The position numbers and the translations under genes were made by a program. Positions 33,750 to 45,125 of a DNA stretch of 64,000 bases are shown one piece after another (within the stretch, counting starts at the first letter, position 1; every line of letters begins with the position of its first letter). Where the stretch lies: the NCBI RefSeq assembly GCF_019334805.1, contig NZ_CP079822.1, positions 1,860,001-1,924,000 of the forward strand, written 5' to 3'. The notes beneath the pieces are model-generated. The model saw only the letters and a list, made by a program, of their open reading frames with translations, made no database searches and was not told the origin of the DNA. Origin of the DNA: Rothia mucilaginosa (GTDB taxonomy: Bacteria > Actinomycetota > Actinomycetes > Actinomycetales > Micrococcaceae).

Positions 33750-35324
33750 ATGTCTTTTACTGAAGCGACTCTGAGCGCCTACGACTTCGGTCCTGGCGAT
33801 ACTGAACGTATTCACCTCATCAAGGGTGAATGGCAGATCATCTCCGATATTGCCCAGAGCGACCTGGTTTTATGGTTCCCCACCGACTACATTGTTGCCG
33901 ACGGCAGCTCCCCGGATGCCGTATCCGGCCCCAGCGCAACCAGTAGTTTCCGTGCCATCGCTCACGTGCGCCCTTCCAACGTTCGAACCCTCTTCCACCG
34001 CGACATCATTCAGCGCGAGATGGACGAGGGAATCCGCGACGAGGCATACCGCGTCTGGATTGACCAGAACATCAGCACCTACACCGATGAGGGAAGCGGT
34101 GAAGGCGTCGGTGCTCGACCGCGTGTACACGTGACTTTTGTGCCCATTGTGCGCAATAACCGCACCATCGCACTGCTGACCAGCCACAAGATTGCCACCC
34201 CCAATGGTTACCCCTCCATCAGCGACGAGGTCTACGAATTCGCCGCTGACACCATGCTCTCCATGGTGCACTCCGGCCTGTGGCCCGACCCCCTCGCTCA
34301 GGGCAACAACACCCAGGGCAACCCCCGCGTGATTGATGGCATTATTGTGCTCGACCGCTCCGGCCGTGTGGTCGTCGCTTCCCCGAACGCGAACTCCATG
34401 TACAACCGCATGGGCATGACCGGCTACCTCGAAAAGCAAAACCTTGCCGACGTCACCCGTGCGATGCTTCCTGCCGGTGAACAGGCAGACGAAACCCTGC
34501 AGCTGGTCCTTGCCGGTCGTAGCGACCTGCGCACCGAATTGGTTATTGCCCGTGCTCGCGTGACCATGCGCTCCATCCCGCTACTGGTGCAGAGGCGCGC
34601 CCGCCTTGAGAGTGAGGGCGCCGTGATTCTCTGCCGTGACGTGACCGAGCTGCGCCGCCGCGAGCTGGAGCTCATGACGAAGGACGCGACCATCCGCGAA
34701 ATTCACCACCGCGTGAAGAACAACCTGCAGACCGTGTCCGCTCTGCTGCGCCTACAGTCGCGCCGCATGACCACGGACGAGGCGCGTCAGGGCCTGGAGC
34801 AGGCGATGCGCCGCGTGGCAACGATTGCTACCGTGCACGAGGCGCTCTCGCAGGGTCTGACTCAGAACGTTGACTTTGACGAGCTGATTGAGCGTCAGTT
34901 CCACCTTGCCGCTGAGCTTGCTTCCCCCGGCCAGCATGTGTCCACCAAGCTGATTGGCTCCTTCGGCGCGTTGCCGAGCCAATTCGCTACCCCTCTGGCT
35001 CTGGTCATTAACGAGGTTGTCGCGAACGCCGTGGAGCACGGTCTGGACGGCGAGACCGGCACCGTGACCCTTGAGGGCATTCGCGGTACCAACGATGAGG
35101 GCGAGAATATCCTCACCGTCGTGATTACCGATGACGGTAAGGGCATGGGCGATAAGAAGATTGAAGAGTCCGGCCCGGACGCCTACCGCCCGGTGACCGG
35201 CAAGGAAGGCCTGGGCATGCAGATTGTGCGTACCCTGGTGGCGAGCGAGCTGAACGGCTCGATCCGCTGGGAGGCTAACGAGCCGACCGGTACCCGCGTG
35301 GTGATTACCGCGGTGCTCGTCTAA
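33750..35324 (+). CDS. pdtaS: PdtaS-like cytosolic sensor histidine kinase
   Basis: The 524-residue soluble kinase starts with a GAF-type domain (about 1-150, FTEATLSAYDFGPGDTERIH), followed by a PAS domain (about 200-305, GIIVLDRSGRVVVASPNA) and a HisKA_2 kinase core with phospho-acceptor in IREIHHRVKNNLQTVSALLR, then HATPase motifs ALVINEVVANAVEHG and GLGMQIVRTLV. No membrane segment. The order PdtaS-WhiB1 matches mycobacterial Rv3220c-whiB1. The known output partner PdtaR, an RNA-binding ANTAR regulator, is not in this window. Confidence 0.92.
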   Translation: MSFTEATLSAYDFGPGDTERIHLIKGEWQIISDIAQSDLVLWFPTDYIVADGSSPDAVSGPSATSSFRAIAHVRPSNVRTLFHRDIIQREMDEGIRDEAYRVWIDQNISTYTDEGSGEGVGARPRVHVTFVPIVRNNRTIALLTSHKIATPNGYPSISDEVYEFAADTMLSMVHSGLWPDPLAQGNNTQGNPRVIDGIIVLDRSGRVVVASPNANSMYNRMGMTGYLEKQNLADVTRAMLPAGEQADETLQLVLAGRSDLRTELVIARARVTMRSIPLLVQRRARLESEGAVILCRDVTELRRRELELMTKDATIREIHHRVKNNLQTVSALLRLQSRRMTTDEARQGLEQAMRRVATIATVHEALSQGLTQNVDFDELIERQFHLAAELASPGQHVSTKLIGSFGALPSQFATPLALVINEVVANAVEHGLDGETGTVTLEGIRGTNDEGENILTVVITDDGKGMGDKKIEESGPDAYRPVTGKEGLGMQIVRTLVASELNGSIRWEANEPTGTRVVITAVLV

Positions 35325-35351
35325 GCCCCTTGCTCGTATGACGTTATAGAG

Positions 35352-35387
35352 CTGCCGCCGCCCCGAGCACGGGGTGGCGGCAGTTTG
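35352..35387 (+). terminator. Terminator after pdtaS
   Basis: A 14-bp stem CTGCCGCCGCCCCG (35352-35365) with CGGGGTGGCGGCAG (35370-35383), loop AGCA, then TTTG. One G-T pair in the stem. Confidence 0.8.
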
Positions 35388-35413
35388 CTGTCTAGATAGG
35401 TTCTGTATATGGC

Positions 35414-35456
35414 AAAAGCGTGGTGCAGTGACTCTATATCACTGCACCACGCTTTT
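35414..35456 (-). terminator. Terminator after whiB1
   Basis: A perfect 18-bp stem AAAAGCGTGGTGCAGTGA (35414-35431) with its complement at 35439-35456. Read on the minus strand it ends in TTTT, 26 bases after the whiB1 stop. Confidence 0.8.
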
Positions 35457-35481
35457 GATGCCCTATTGAATACTCCGGAAG

Positions 35482-35730
35482 TTAGGATGCACGGCGGGCA
35501 CGAGCTGCGCGACGCTTCATCGCACGACGCTCGTCTTCACTGGTGCCACCCCATACGCCGGAGTCCTGGCCGGTCTCGATGGCCCACTTCAGGCAGACGT
35601 CTACAACCTCGCAAGAGCGGCAGACGGTCTTGGCCTCTTCAATTTGCAACAGGGCAGGTCCGGTGTTTCCTACGGGGAAGAACAGCTCCGGATCCTTGTC
35701 CAAACAAGCTGCACGACTACGCCAATCCAC
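35482..35730 (-). CDS. whiB1: WhiB-family iron-sulfur transcription factor, WhiB1-like
   Basis: An 82-residue WhiB protein: MDWRSRAACLDKDPELFFPV, then Cys9, Cys37, Cys40 and Cys46 as the 4Fe-4S ligands, the GVWGG turn (58-62) and a basic tail RRAMKRRAARARR for DNA contact. WhiB1 in mycobacteria is essential, binds the primary sigma factor and senses nitric oxide. Placement beside pdtaS and the short length favour WhiB1. The ATG follows a very strong AAGGAGGTCCACC site. A terminator closes the gene. Confidence 0.95.
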   Translation of the reverse strand: MDWRSRAACLDKDPELFFPVGNTGPALLQIEEAKTVCRSCEVVDVCLKWAIETGQDSGVWGGTSEDERRAMKRRAARARRAS

Positions 35731-36211
35731 GGTGGACCTCCTTCATGATTTACGGTCTCACGCGGTGGCAAGACACATCTATATTTCCTGTGTGCGTGTC
35801 AACCACATCCGCTGATGGGATGCTCACCCAGCGTTAGGGTGAAAATTGACTTATCAACTTTCGCATGTTGGGGCGGATGTGACAAGTACTTTTCTCTAAA
35901 AACTTCAGTATTACACTGAGGCATCTATCACTTAGGTAAACCTTTGTCTAATTGAGGGGGTGGGGAATCGCATGCTGACACGCATATTCTGCGCTGCGTC
36001 TCATAGGTGGGGCGCGGGCGGCTGGGTGAGCGGCGCCTCAGGCATAATATAAAGCGGTACCTATCCCCGACATACCGCACCGATGACGAGGCGGTGCACC
36101 CGAGACGGGGGAGCGCCCACCCGCTAATGCACCAGCACATCGGAAACATACCAGCACATCGGATCGAATACACCCCGGTCTGCCGCCAACACTACCCCTG
36201 AGGAGCCCACC
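35731..36211. other. Upstream region of whiB1 and of the small membrane protein gene
   Basis: No gene is seen in these 480 bases. The part nearest whiB1 (35830-35950) is AT-rich and holds an imperfect inverted repeat CTTCAGT-ATTAC-ACTGAGG (about 35907-35925), a candidate regulatory site. GAGGAGCCCACC lies before the GTG at 36212. Confidence 0.45.
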
Positions 36212-36652
36212 GTGCCGTCACGCCCGTTCAACGTCATCTACGCATTCGTTCTGACCGAAACCTTCGCGGCATACATTCTGATTCGCGGTATCCTCTACCC
36301 CTTTATCGTCAGCGGTATGTCTACCGCCCAGGCGATTGTGGGCGGCGCGCTCCAGGTGCTCATCGCCGCGGGCATGACCTACTTCGGCCTGCGTTTCTAC
36401 CGCGGCCGCTTCGGTTCGCGCCTGCCCATGATCCTGATTACCCTCTGCGCCCTGTGGGTCACCGCAAGCACCCTCGTCTTGAACGTGAGCGCTTACGGCC
36501 TGAATATTGGCCAGTCCATCACGATTGCGGGTGTTATTGGCGCGGCGGTTGCCTTCATCTTCGTGCTCATGCCCAGCAGCCGCCGCTATATTGAGGCGGT
36601 CACCGAGGCGTCGGGCGAAGAGGCGGAGAAGTACAGCCGCCGACGCCGCTAA
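36212..36652 (+). CDS. Small integral membrane protein, four helices
   Basis: A 146-residue protein with four hydrophobic segments (about 8-32, 42-62, 71-93 and 101-121) and a basic C-terminal tail ending KYSRRRR. The layout is Leu/Ile/Val-rich with short loops, consistent with a polytopic membrane protein with both ends inside. No family motif is recognised. The GTG start has GAGGAG nine bases upstream. It converges on the large FtsK/SpoIIIE gene, 66 bases away, without an obvious terminator between. Function unknown. Confidence 0.78.
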   Translation: MPSRPFNVIYAFVLTETFAAYILIRGILYPFIVSGMSTAQAIVGGALQVLIAAGMTYFGLRFYRGRFGSRLPMILITLCALWVTASTLVLNVSAYGLNIGQSITIAGVIGAAVAFIFVLMPSSRRYIEAVTEASGEEAEKYSRRRR

Positions 36653-36717
36653 ACCTCTAGCGCGTAAACCCCTAGCTGGCTCGGTTCTAGAGCGCTCAGC
36701 TCTAGACCGCTCCAACT

Positions 36718-39700
36718 TTAGACCGTTGCCGGCACCTTCTGCGTAGCTGTTACAGCCTGTGCTGCCGTGGTCAGCGTCAGGGGAACCTGCGCCGCGCACA
36801 CGGAGGCGCCATCCACCACCACGAGGCGACCGGCGGGCTGCTCACCCTGCGTGAATCGATCCAGCGGCAGCGCGGTCACCGTGCACATGTCGGCATCCGC
36901 CAAGGATGCGGGCGCGAGCAGAAGCGCACGCGAGCATCCCATGAGCGCAGCCAACAGGGGTGAGGAGGCGCGCCTCGGCCAGGGCGTGTAGGCGACCAGC
37001 ATGGCGCGGAACTCGCCGCGACGCTCCAGAAGTAGCTGCTGAACGGCGGGGGAGAGATACTGCAGATCATCGACGAACACGAGCGTGCGCGCGGGGTTCT
37101 TCACCGAGTCCAGGAGCGCACGGGTACGCTCCACGCTCGGCGGCTCACCCGAGGCGCCGCCAGCACCCGTAGCGCCGCCAGCACCCGTAGCGCCGCCAGC
37201 ACCCGTGGCGCCGCCAGAACCCTCAAGGACGAGGGTATCCAGCTGCGGGTTGAGCTGAGCAATGCTCTCCAGCAGGGTGCTTTTACCCGCCGACCGGGAG
37301 CCCTGCACCGGAACTACCGCGCCAGCTGGGGTGCTCAACCACACCGGCATCTGCCGGCGGTCAAACGCGACCAAGAGCTTAGTGCCCTGCGGATTGCAGG
37401 CGGCGTGGGCGGCGGTCACGTACTCGGTCGAGGGCATGCGATAGTATTCGGGGAACTGCCGCAGAAGCATGCCGGGGCGAGTGTTTGACCCGCTAGAAGC
37501 GCTCGCGGCGTTACCCCGCAGAACCTGAACCAGCTCCTGGAAACCCGCAACACAGGGCGAAAGAATCGAAGCGCTCAGCGGCTGATCCCCAATCAACTCC
37601 TCATTGATGGCGCCCTCCACGCAGTAGTGGCTCTGCGCCGGAGTGGGGTAGTCCTTGCTCGTTGAACGCATCAGGTCAGCATCCAGGAAGCGGCGGCTCA
37701 ACAGCGTGGAATGCGCCGCAGCGGCGAAACGACCGCGCGGGTTCAACGCGGAGGTGAACACCACCGAATAGCCGCGACGGCACCCCTGCGAGAGCAGGTC
37801 GTAGAGCAGGTTCTCCGTATCGGGTTGGCGAACCAGCGCTTCCAACCAACTGTCCAGACCGTCCACAACAATGAGCGGGCGGGTGGAGCCCTCGGTGCCC
37901 CACAGGTTCGGGGTGCGTAGCTGCTCCAGGCAGAACCGCAGATGCGAAAGTTCCTGCGCCCCCACGAGCGCCTCAAAAACGCCAGCATAGGGTTCTAGGT
38001 CGCGGTAGAGCGCACCGTCAGAGGTCAGCAGAACAATCGGCGCGCGGGTGGCGAACGCCTGAGCTAAAAGCCCGTAGAGCATCGGGGCCCGTTCGGCACT
38101 CTGCGCCAGCAGTGCCAGCGCCTGCTGACCCGACCAGCTGATCGGGCGGCGCACACCGTAGCGGGCAATCTCCAACTCGCCCAATAGATACCCTTCGGAA
38201 GCAGCACCAGAGTCAGCGGGTTCCTGCGGGGCAGCCGCCGGGTCAATGCCGTACGCTACCGGTTCGCTCACCGGCGCCTGCACCACGGGTAGCGGGGTGT
38301 TCTCGGGAAGCTCCGGCGGAATCGGGCAATACTCATCCTGAACCGCCGCATTCTTCTGATGGGTCTTCGGCGCGTATTCACGCTCGTAGAGTGCACGAAT
38401 CTGCTGCGCCGAACGAATCAGCAGCTCATCCTCATGACCACCCAACGTCTGAACGGCAGAAGCGGCAGTCAGCTCACGCCAGCCACCCTCCTCAAGACTC
38501 AACACCTGCACCGGACGGGCATCGCTGCACGAGGGGACCGCATCCACCAGCGGGGCGCGGAACGGCAAGGAACGACCATCCGGCAGGCGCACATACCCGG
38601 CACCCGGATGCGCCGCCGAAATATACGCCGCAGACTCATGCTCCAGCAGATTATAGGAATCCTGCGCGCTCGCCACGCGCAGGCAAATGCTCGTGGCAAT
38701 ATTGGCACGAATATCCTGCGAAATAGCACCCTGCGGACGCTGAGTCGCCAACACCAGGTGCAGACCCAGCGAGCGACCAATCGTGGCAATGCGCATCAGC
38801 TCAGCCATAGCGTCCGGCATGGAATCGATGAGCATGCGGAACTCATCCACCACAATCAGCAACTCGGGGTAGCGCGGAGTGGTACCCGCCGCCTGACAGG
38901 ACGCCAGGTAGTCGCGGTAAGAGTTCACGCCGAGCGCCTGCAGATCCACCTCGCGGCGATGAATATCGGCGCGCAAAAATTCGAGCGCACGCTCCACCGC
39001 GGACACATCAAAATTGCTCAACACGCTGAGCGCATGCGGTAGCTGAGCAAGAGGACCCAAACCAGCTGAGCCCTTGAAATCCACCAGAATCAGGCCGAGG
39101 CGCTCGGGCGGGTAACGCAGCGCAGCGCTAAGCACCAGCGAACGCAGCAGCTGCGATTTACCGGCACCGGTCGTGCCACCGAGCAGCCAGTGCGGGCCGT
39201 GCTCAGACAGACCAATATTCAGCGATCCACCTGAAGAAACACCGAGGTAGCAGCGAATATCGGAGGCGTAACGCTGAGCGGACCAGCGCTGCAGAACGGA
39301 CTCCACCGCCATGTCATTGGTGCGGTTCTTTTGCCGCGCGCTCTGCGCCTGCAGGGAAGAGAATAGATGCGCTGACTGGTGTACCTGAGCCTCACCGAGC
39401 GCGCCCTGCTCCTGCTCGCGTCCGGTGCGGTACAGGTTCTCAAGAGCGGCACAGAACGCCTCAACGCTGAGCCCATCGGCGTGCTGGCACAGACCCTCAC
39501 ACGCCAGAGGGTGCACCTGGTAGACACCCTCGGTGGGCTGCACTGCAGGCGCCACATAACCCTGCGCACGGTATCGGATACTCTGACGGTGGCTACCCTC
39601 ACTCGCGCACTCAACCCAGGCGGCGCCAAAAAGCGCGCCGGGCGCATGGGCGGAACTATCACCCTCAGCGCTGCCCAACACGCAGAGCGCCGGGGCGTTC

Positions 39701-41307
39701 ATCTTCTGCTCACGCGGGGAGGCGAACGCACGGGACTGTGAAGACTCAGCGACCGCCCCAGAGGTCAGCGCGGCTAACAGCGGAGCGTAGATAGCGCTCG
39801 CCTGCAGGGGCATGAGAATCAGCGGCGGAACAGATGAGGAAAGCTCCGACTGCAAGCTGCTCTGCAGCGCCTGCAGATACTTCTCCTGCTGCACGCCCGG
39901 CAGACAATGCACACTCACGCCCGGCACCACCGCCAGAGTCTGCATCAGACGATTGATTCGCTGCTGATCAGCGCTATCAGCGCCAGCCAGTAGAACGTGT
40001 ACCGAACCCGGATAACCCGCCACCAGCTGCACCAGGTAGGCACGCAGATGCGCCTCCTCCAGCTTCAGATAGTGACCGAGAGTCGGGGTGGGCAGCGGCA
40101 GATAGTGGGGTGCATCCTGCTTCTCCAGAGTGCCCAGCGGGAGGTTGCGGCCGCGCAGGTAGGGCTGGCGGGGACCGCACCCGAGCACAATAGCCGGGTA
40201 GGCGGCATCATGCAGAGCAGAGGGTCCCGAAATCGCCAGGTCGCCCGCGGTCGGCAGGGCGAGGGCACGTTCCTTCTCCTGCAGTGCCGCCTGATGAGTC
40301 TGCAATGATGCGGCACGGTTCTCCGCCCGACCGCCAAAGAAATGCAGAAGCATCAGCAGTGAAGACGCCGCTGACATCAGCAGAAGGAACCACATGCCGG
40401 TCACCAGCGCAATGATCAGACCCACCACAATCGGCAGGCACACGCTCAGCAGAATCTGCTTGAGCTTACGCGGCGCGGGAGGGTTCACCACCACCGGCTC
40501 AAAGGGGTTGCCGGCATCGCCCAGGGGAGCGAGCATCTGCGCGGGCTCGCCACTGGAAGAGCCAGAAGAAGAACCGAGAGAAGAACCGGGGGTAGCGGTG
40601 ACGCTCGCCTTCTTGGCGGTGTGTTCGCCGTCGGCGCTGGGTGAGGTGAGCATGCAGAGTGAGGAGCCGAGGCGGAAAGGCTCGTCCCAGCGCAGGATGC
40701 GCGGCTCGGCGCCCTGCGCCTTCATACTGCCATGTGCCTTCTCGCTGCCCTCGCTTGCGGCGGGGCGTTTCTCGATCCAGCGGATGCCGGAGCTATCGGC
40801 GTAGAAGCTGCCGTGCACCGGCTTGAGGAAGGGGTCCTGCAGGTGAATGTGGTGCGGCTGTTCTCCTCCACGGGCAGGTAGTGCCGCCCTGCCGAGGCTG
40901 GTGCGGCCGCGGCTGATGGGGAAGGTTGCGCCCGCTTCGGGTCCGCGCAGAATGTGCAGGAGGCTGACGGCGGGCGCGTTCAGCGATTGAGAATCTTGGG
41001 GCTGAGAATTTAGGGGCTGAGATTCGTTCGGAATGTGGATATTTAGCGCATCCGAGGTGTTGAGGGGGTCCTTATCGTGCGCGGGGCGTAGCTGGAACGT
41101 TGTATCCCGCGCCTGAGCGTGCGCGCCGGGTGTAGAGCGTTGCAGAGCGTGGTTGAGTGCCTGCTCTAGAGCCTGCTGGTTTGTGCTACCTGTGCTACCG
41201 GGGTGCAGCTGTATTCCGTTGGGTGCCGCCTCGCCGTCGAGTCGGAGTACGCGGGGGTAGGGGAGCGCGTTGGTGGTGTTGTGGTGGTCGAGAAAGAAGA
41301 GAGTCAT
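36718..41307 (-). CDS. FHA-FtsK/SpoIIIE ATPase, type VII secretion EccC/EssC-like
   Basis: A 1529-residue protein: an FHA-type domain (about 112-220, ISRGRTSLGRAALP and PVHGSFYADSSG), two membrane helices (about 285-325), then FtsK/SpoIIIE ATPase domains. The first has Walker A GGTTGAGKSQL (711-718), LILVDFKGSAGL and LLIVVDEFRMLID, and is intact. Two further ATPase-like domains follow; the last has GSRSAGKST. This order is that of EssC/EccC, the motor of type VII secretion. No WXG100 substrate, EccB, EccD or mycosin is encoded nearby. Starts at 41307 and 41322 are both possible and neither has a good ribosome site. Function as a secretion motor is inferred from architecture. Confidence 0.85.
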   Translation of the reverse strand: MTLFFLDHHNTTNALPYPRVLRLDGEAAPNGIQLHPGSTGSTNQQALEQALNHALQRSTPGAHAQARDTTFQLRPAHDKDPLNTSDALNIHIPNESQPLNSQPQDSQSLNAPAVSLLHILRGPEAGATFPISRGRTSLGRAALPARGGEQPHHIHLQDPFLKPVHGSFYADSSGIRWIEKRPAASEGSEKAHGSMKAQGAEPRILRWDEPFRLGSSLCMLTSPSADGEHTAKKASVTATPGSSLGSSSGSSSGEPAQMLAPLGDAGNPFEPVVVNPPAPRKLKQILLSVCLPIVVGLIIALVTGMWFLLLMSAASSLLMLLHFFGGRAENRAASLQTHQAALQEKERALALPTAGDLAISGPSALHDAAYPAIVLGCGPRQPYLRGRNLPLGTLEKQDAPHYLPLPTPTLGHYLKLEEAHLRAYLVQLVAGYPGSVHVLLAGADSADQQRINRLMQTLAVVPGVSVHCLPGVQQEKYLQALQSSLQSELSSSVPPLILMPLQASAIYAPLLAALTSGAVAESSQSRAFASPREQKMNAPALCVLGSAEGDSSAHAPGALFGAAWVECASEGSHRQSIRYRAQGYVAPAVQPTEGVYQVHPLACEGLCQHADGLSVEAFCAALENLYRTGREQEQGALGEAQVHQSAHLFSSLQAQSARQKNRTNDMAVESVLQRWSAQRYASDIRCYLGVSSGGSLNIGLSEHGPHWLLGGTTGAGKSQLLRSLVLSAALRYPPERLGLILVDFKGSAGLGPLAQLPHALSVLSNFDVSAVERALEFLRADIHRREVDLQALGVNSYRDYLASCQAAGTTPRYPELLIVVDEFRMLIDSMPDAMAELMRIATIGRSLGLHLVLATQRPQGAISQDIRANIATSICLRVASAQDSYNLLEHESAAYISAAHPGAGYVRLPDGRSLPFRAPLVDAVPSCSDARPVQVLSLEEGGWRELTAASAVQTLGGHEDELLIRSAQQIRALYEREYAPKTHQKNAAVQDEYCPIPPELPENTPLPVVQAPVSEPVAYGIDPAAAPQEPADSGAASEGYLLGELEIARYGVRRPISWSGQQALALLAQSAERAPMLYGLLAQAFATRAPIVLLTSDGALYRDLEPYAGVFEALVGAQELSHLRFCLEQLRTPNLWGTEGSTRPLIVVDGLDSWLEALVRQPDTENLLYDLLSQGCRRGYSVVFTSALNPRGRFAAAAHSTLLSRRFLDADLMRSTSKDYPTPAQSHYCVEGAINEELIGDQPLSASILSPCVAGFQELVQVLRGNAASASSGSNTRPGMLLRQFPEYYRMPSTEYVTAAHAACNPQGTKLLVAFDRRQMPVWLSTPAGAVVPVQGSRSAGKSTLLESIAQLNPQLDTLVLEGSGGATGAGGATGAGGATGAGGASGEPPSVERTRALLDSVKNPARTLVFVDDLQYLSPAVQQLLLERRGEFRAMLVAYTPWPRRASSPLLAALMGCSRALLLAPASLADADMCTVTALPLDRFTQGEQPAGRLVVVDGASVCAAQVPLTLTTAAQAVTATQKVPATV
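37154..37218 (-). repeat. 18-bp coding tandem repeat in the FtsK/SpoIIIE gene
   Basis: The unit GCGCCGCCAGCACCCGTA is repeated at 37154-37171, 37172-37189 and 37190-37207, with a partial fourth copy to 37218. In the protein it gives GATGAG repeats inside a flexible loop of the last ATPase domain. Perfect repeats of this kind can change copy number without breaking the frame. Confidence 0.9.
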
Positions 41308-43116
<1,809 letters not shown>

Positions 43117-43118
43117 CC

Positions 43119-45125
43119 ATGGCTGATAAGACTTTGAAGAACCTGCAGCGGGTTATTTTCCCGAGCGCGGTTGAGACTGACGTTGTGCCCCTGTACGTGG
43201 ACGCGAGTGTCGCGACCGGTGTTCAGTTGCCTACCCGTATTGACGGCGACGCTTCCACCTCCATTGCGGAGGCGATGAACACCTCCGGTCAGTCTGTATC
43301 GAACGCTAGCGCGAACCGTGATGCCGCTAACAGCCTGAACAGCCGCCGCTCCATCACCGTGAACGCGGGCCAGAGCCTGTCTTTCGGTACGTACTTCAAC
43401 GCGTTCCCCGCCTCGTACTGGCGCCGCTGGACTGACCTGCAGAAGGTCGTGCTGAGCGTTCAGACTCGCGGCGAGGGCATGGTCATTGTGTACAAGTCCA
43501 ACGGCCGTGGCGTGATTCAGCGCGTGGATGCGAAGCTGCTCTCCGGCGAGGAAACCAACACCTTCACGCTGCCCCTGGCACCGTTCGGTGACGGCGGCTG
43601 GTACTGGTTCGACCTGGCAGGCACCACCGACCTTGAGCTGGTTGAGGCGAACTGGCTGGGCGACATTGAGCCCCGCGCAGACGTGAAGGCTGGTCAGGCG
43701 ACCGTGCAGATTACCACCATGAACAAGGTGGAGTACTGCATCAATAACATTCGTGCTCTGGGTGAGAGCCCCGAGATTTTCAATGCTGTGCACGAGTTCC
43801 TGATTGTGGACCAGGGTACCCAGAAGGTGCAGGACCACGAGGACTTCGAAGAGGTCGTCAAGCCCCTCTCCGGTAAGTTCCGCATTATCAACCAGGGCAA
43901 CCTGGGTGGTTCCGGTGGCTTCTCGCGCGGCATGTTCGAGGCTGTCAACAACGGTTCCGATTACGTGCTGCTGCTCGATGACGACGTTATCGTTGAGCCC
44001 GAGTCGATTCTGCGTATGGTGACCTTCGCGAACTACTGCAAGGAACCCACCATCGTGGGTGCGCACATGTTCGACATGTTCGACCGTTCGGTTCTGCACG
44101 CGTTCGGTGAGGTTGTTGACCCGTGGCGTAACTTCTACGCTAAGCCGCACGATGACATGGCGATGGGCCACAACCTGGGTCACCACAACCTGCGTAACAC
44201 CCCGTGGCTGCACCGCCGCGTGGACGTGGACTACAACGGCTGGTGGATGTGCCTCATCCCGACCACCGTCATCAAGGAAATCGGTCTGTCCCTGCCTCTG
44301 TTCCTGAAGTGGGATGACGCTGAGTACGGTCTGCGCGCTAAGGCCGCGGGCTTCGCTACCGTGTCCTTCCCCGGTGCGGGCGTGTGGCACGTGTCCTGGA
44401 CCGATAAGGATGACTCCGTCGGCTGGCAGGCGTACTACCACGAGCGCAACCGCCTCATTACGGCGCTGCTGCACTCGCCCTTCGATAAGGGTGGCCGCGT
44501 GCTGCTGGAGTCCCTGTTCTTGGACGTCAAGCACACCCTGTCCATGCAGTACTACACCGAGGCTGGCCGCCTGATGGCGCTGGAGGATCTGCTCTCCGGC
44601 CCCGAGCACCTGCACCCCTCGCTCTCGCAGCGTCTGCCGGTGATTCGTGCGATGGCTAAGGAGTACCCGGAGTCTCAGGTGAAGCCGAACGTGGATGATT
44701 TCCCGGCCATCCAGACGAAGAAGCCTCCGTTCCGTGGCCGCCGCGCCTTTGCGTCCCCCGGTTACAAGAAGCTTGCTTCCTGGACCGCGAAGACTGTTGC
44801 TCGTCAGCTGCTCAAGCCGGTGAGTGAAGAGGCGAAGGCTCACCCGCAGATTCAGCTGAACTACGGTGAGACCAACTGGTGGACCCTGTCGAAGTTCGAT
44901 TCGGCTCTGGCGACTAACGCTGAGGGTACCGGTCTGTTCTGGTACCGCCGCGATCCCGAGCAGCTCAAGTCGAAGCTGGCTCAGGCCGCTAAGCTGCACG
45001 TTCAGCTGGTGACCGGTTGGGATAAGCTGCGTGAGCAGTACCGTTCGAAGGCTGCTGAGGTTGCCTCCTACGATGCGTGGGCTAAGACCTTCGCTGAGCA
45101 TACGGATTCTGAGCTGACCCGATGA
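43119..45125 (+). CDS. glfT2: Galactofuranosyltransferase, GlfT2-like
   Basis: The 668-residue family-2 glycosyltransferase has an N-terminal beta-sandwich (about 1-195), a GT-A core with YVLLLDDDVIVEPESILRMV (DDD metal motif) and the acceptor-side motif LFLKWDDAEYGLRAK plus GVWHVSWTDKDD, and a C-terminal helical part. GlfT2 in mycobacteria polymerises galactofuranose with alternating beta-1,5 and beta-1,6 links. The domain order and length match. The stop overlaps the ATG of the ABC permease by four bases, which ties polymer synthesis to export. Confidence 0.93.
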   Translation: MADKTLKNLQRVIFPSAVETDVVPLYVDASVATGVQLPTRIDGDASTSIAEAMNTSGQSVSNASANRDAANSLNSRRSITVNAGQSLSFGTYFNAFPASYWRRWTDLQKVVLSVQTRGEGMVIVYKSNGRGVIQRVDAKLLSGEETNTFTLPLAPFGDGGWYWFDLAGTTDLELVEANWLGDIEPRADVKAGQATVQITTMNKVEYCINNIRALGESPEIFNAVHEFLIVDQGTQKVQDHEDFEEVVKPLSGKFRIINQGNLGGSGGFSRGMFEAVNNGSDYVLLLDDDVIVEPESILRMVTFANYCKEPTIVGAHMFDMFDRSVLHAFGEVVDPWRNFYAKPHDDMAMGHNLGHHNLRNTPWLHRRVDVDYNGWWMCLIPTTVIKEIGLSLPLFLKWDDAEYGLRAKAAGFATVSFPGAGVWHVSWTDKDDSVGWQAYYHERNRLITALLHSPFDKGGRVLLESLFLDVKHTLSMQYYTEAGRLMALEDLLSGPEHLHPSLSQRLPVIRAMAKEYPESQVKPNVDDFPAIQTKKPPFRGRRAFASPGYKKLASWTAKTVARQLLKPVSEEAKAHPQIQLNYGETNWWTLSKFDSALATNAEGTGLFWYRRDPEQLKSKLAQAAKLHVQLVTGWDKLREQYRSKAAEVASYDAWAKTFAEHTDSELTR

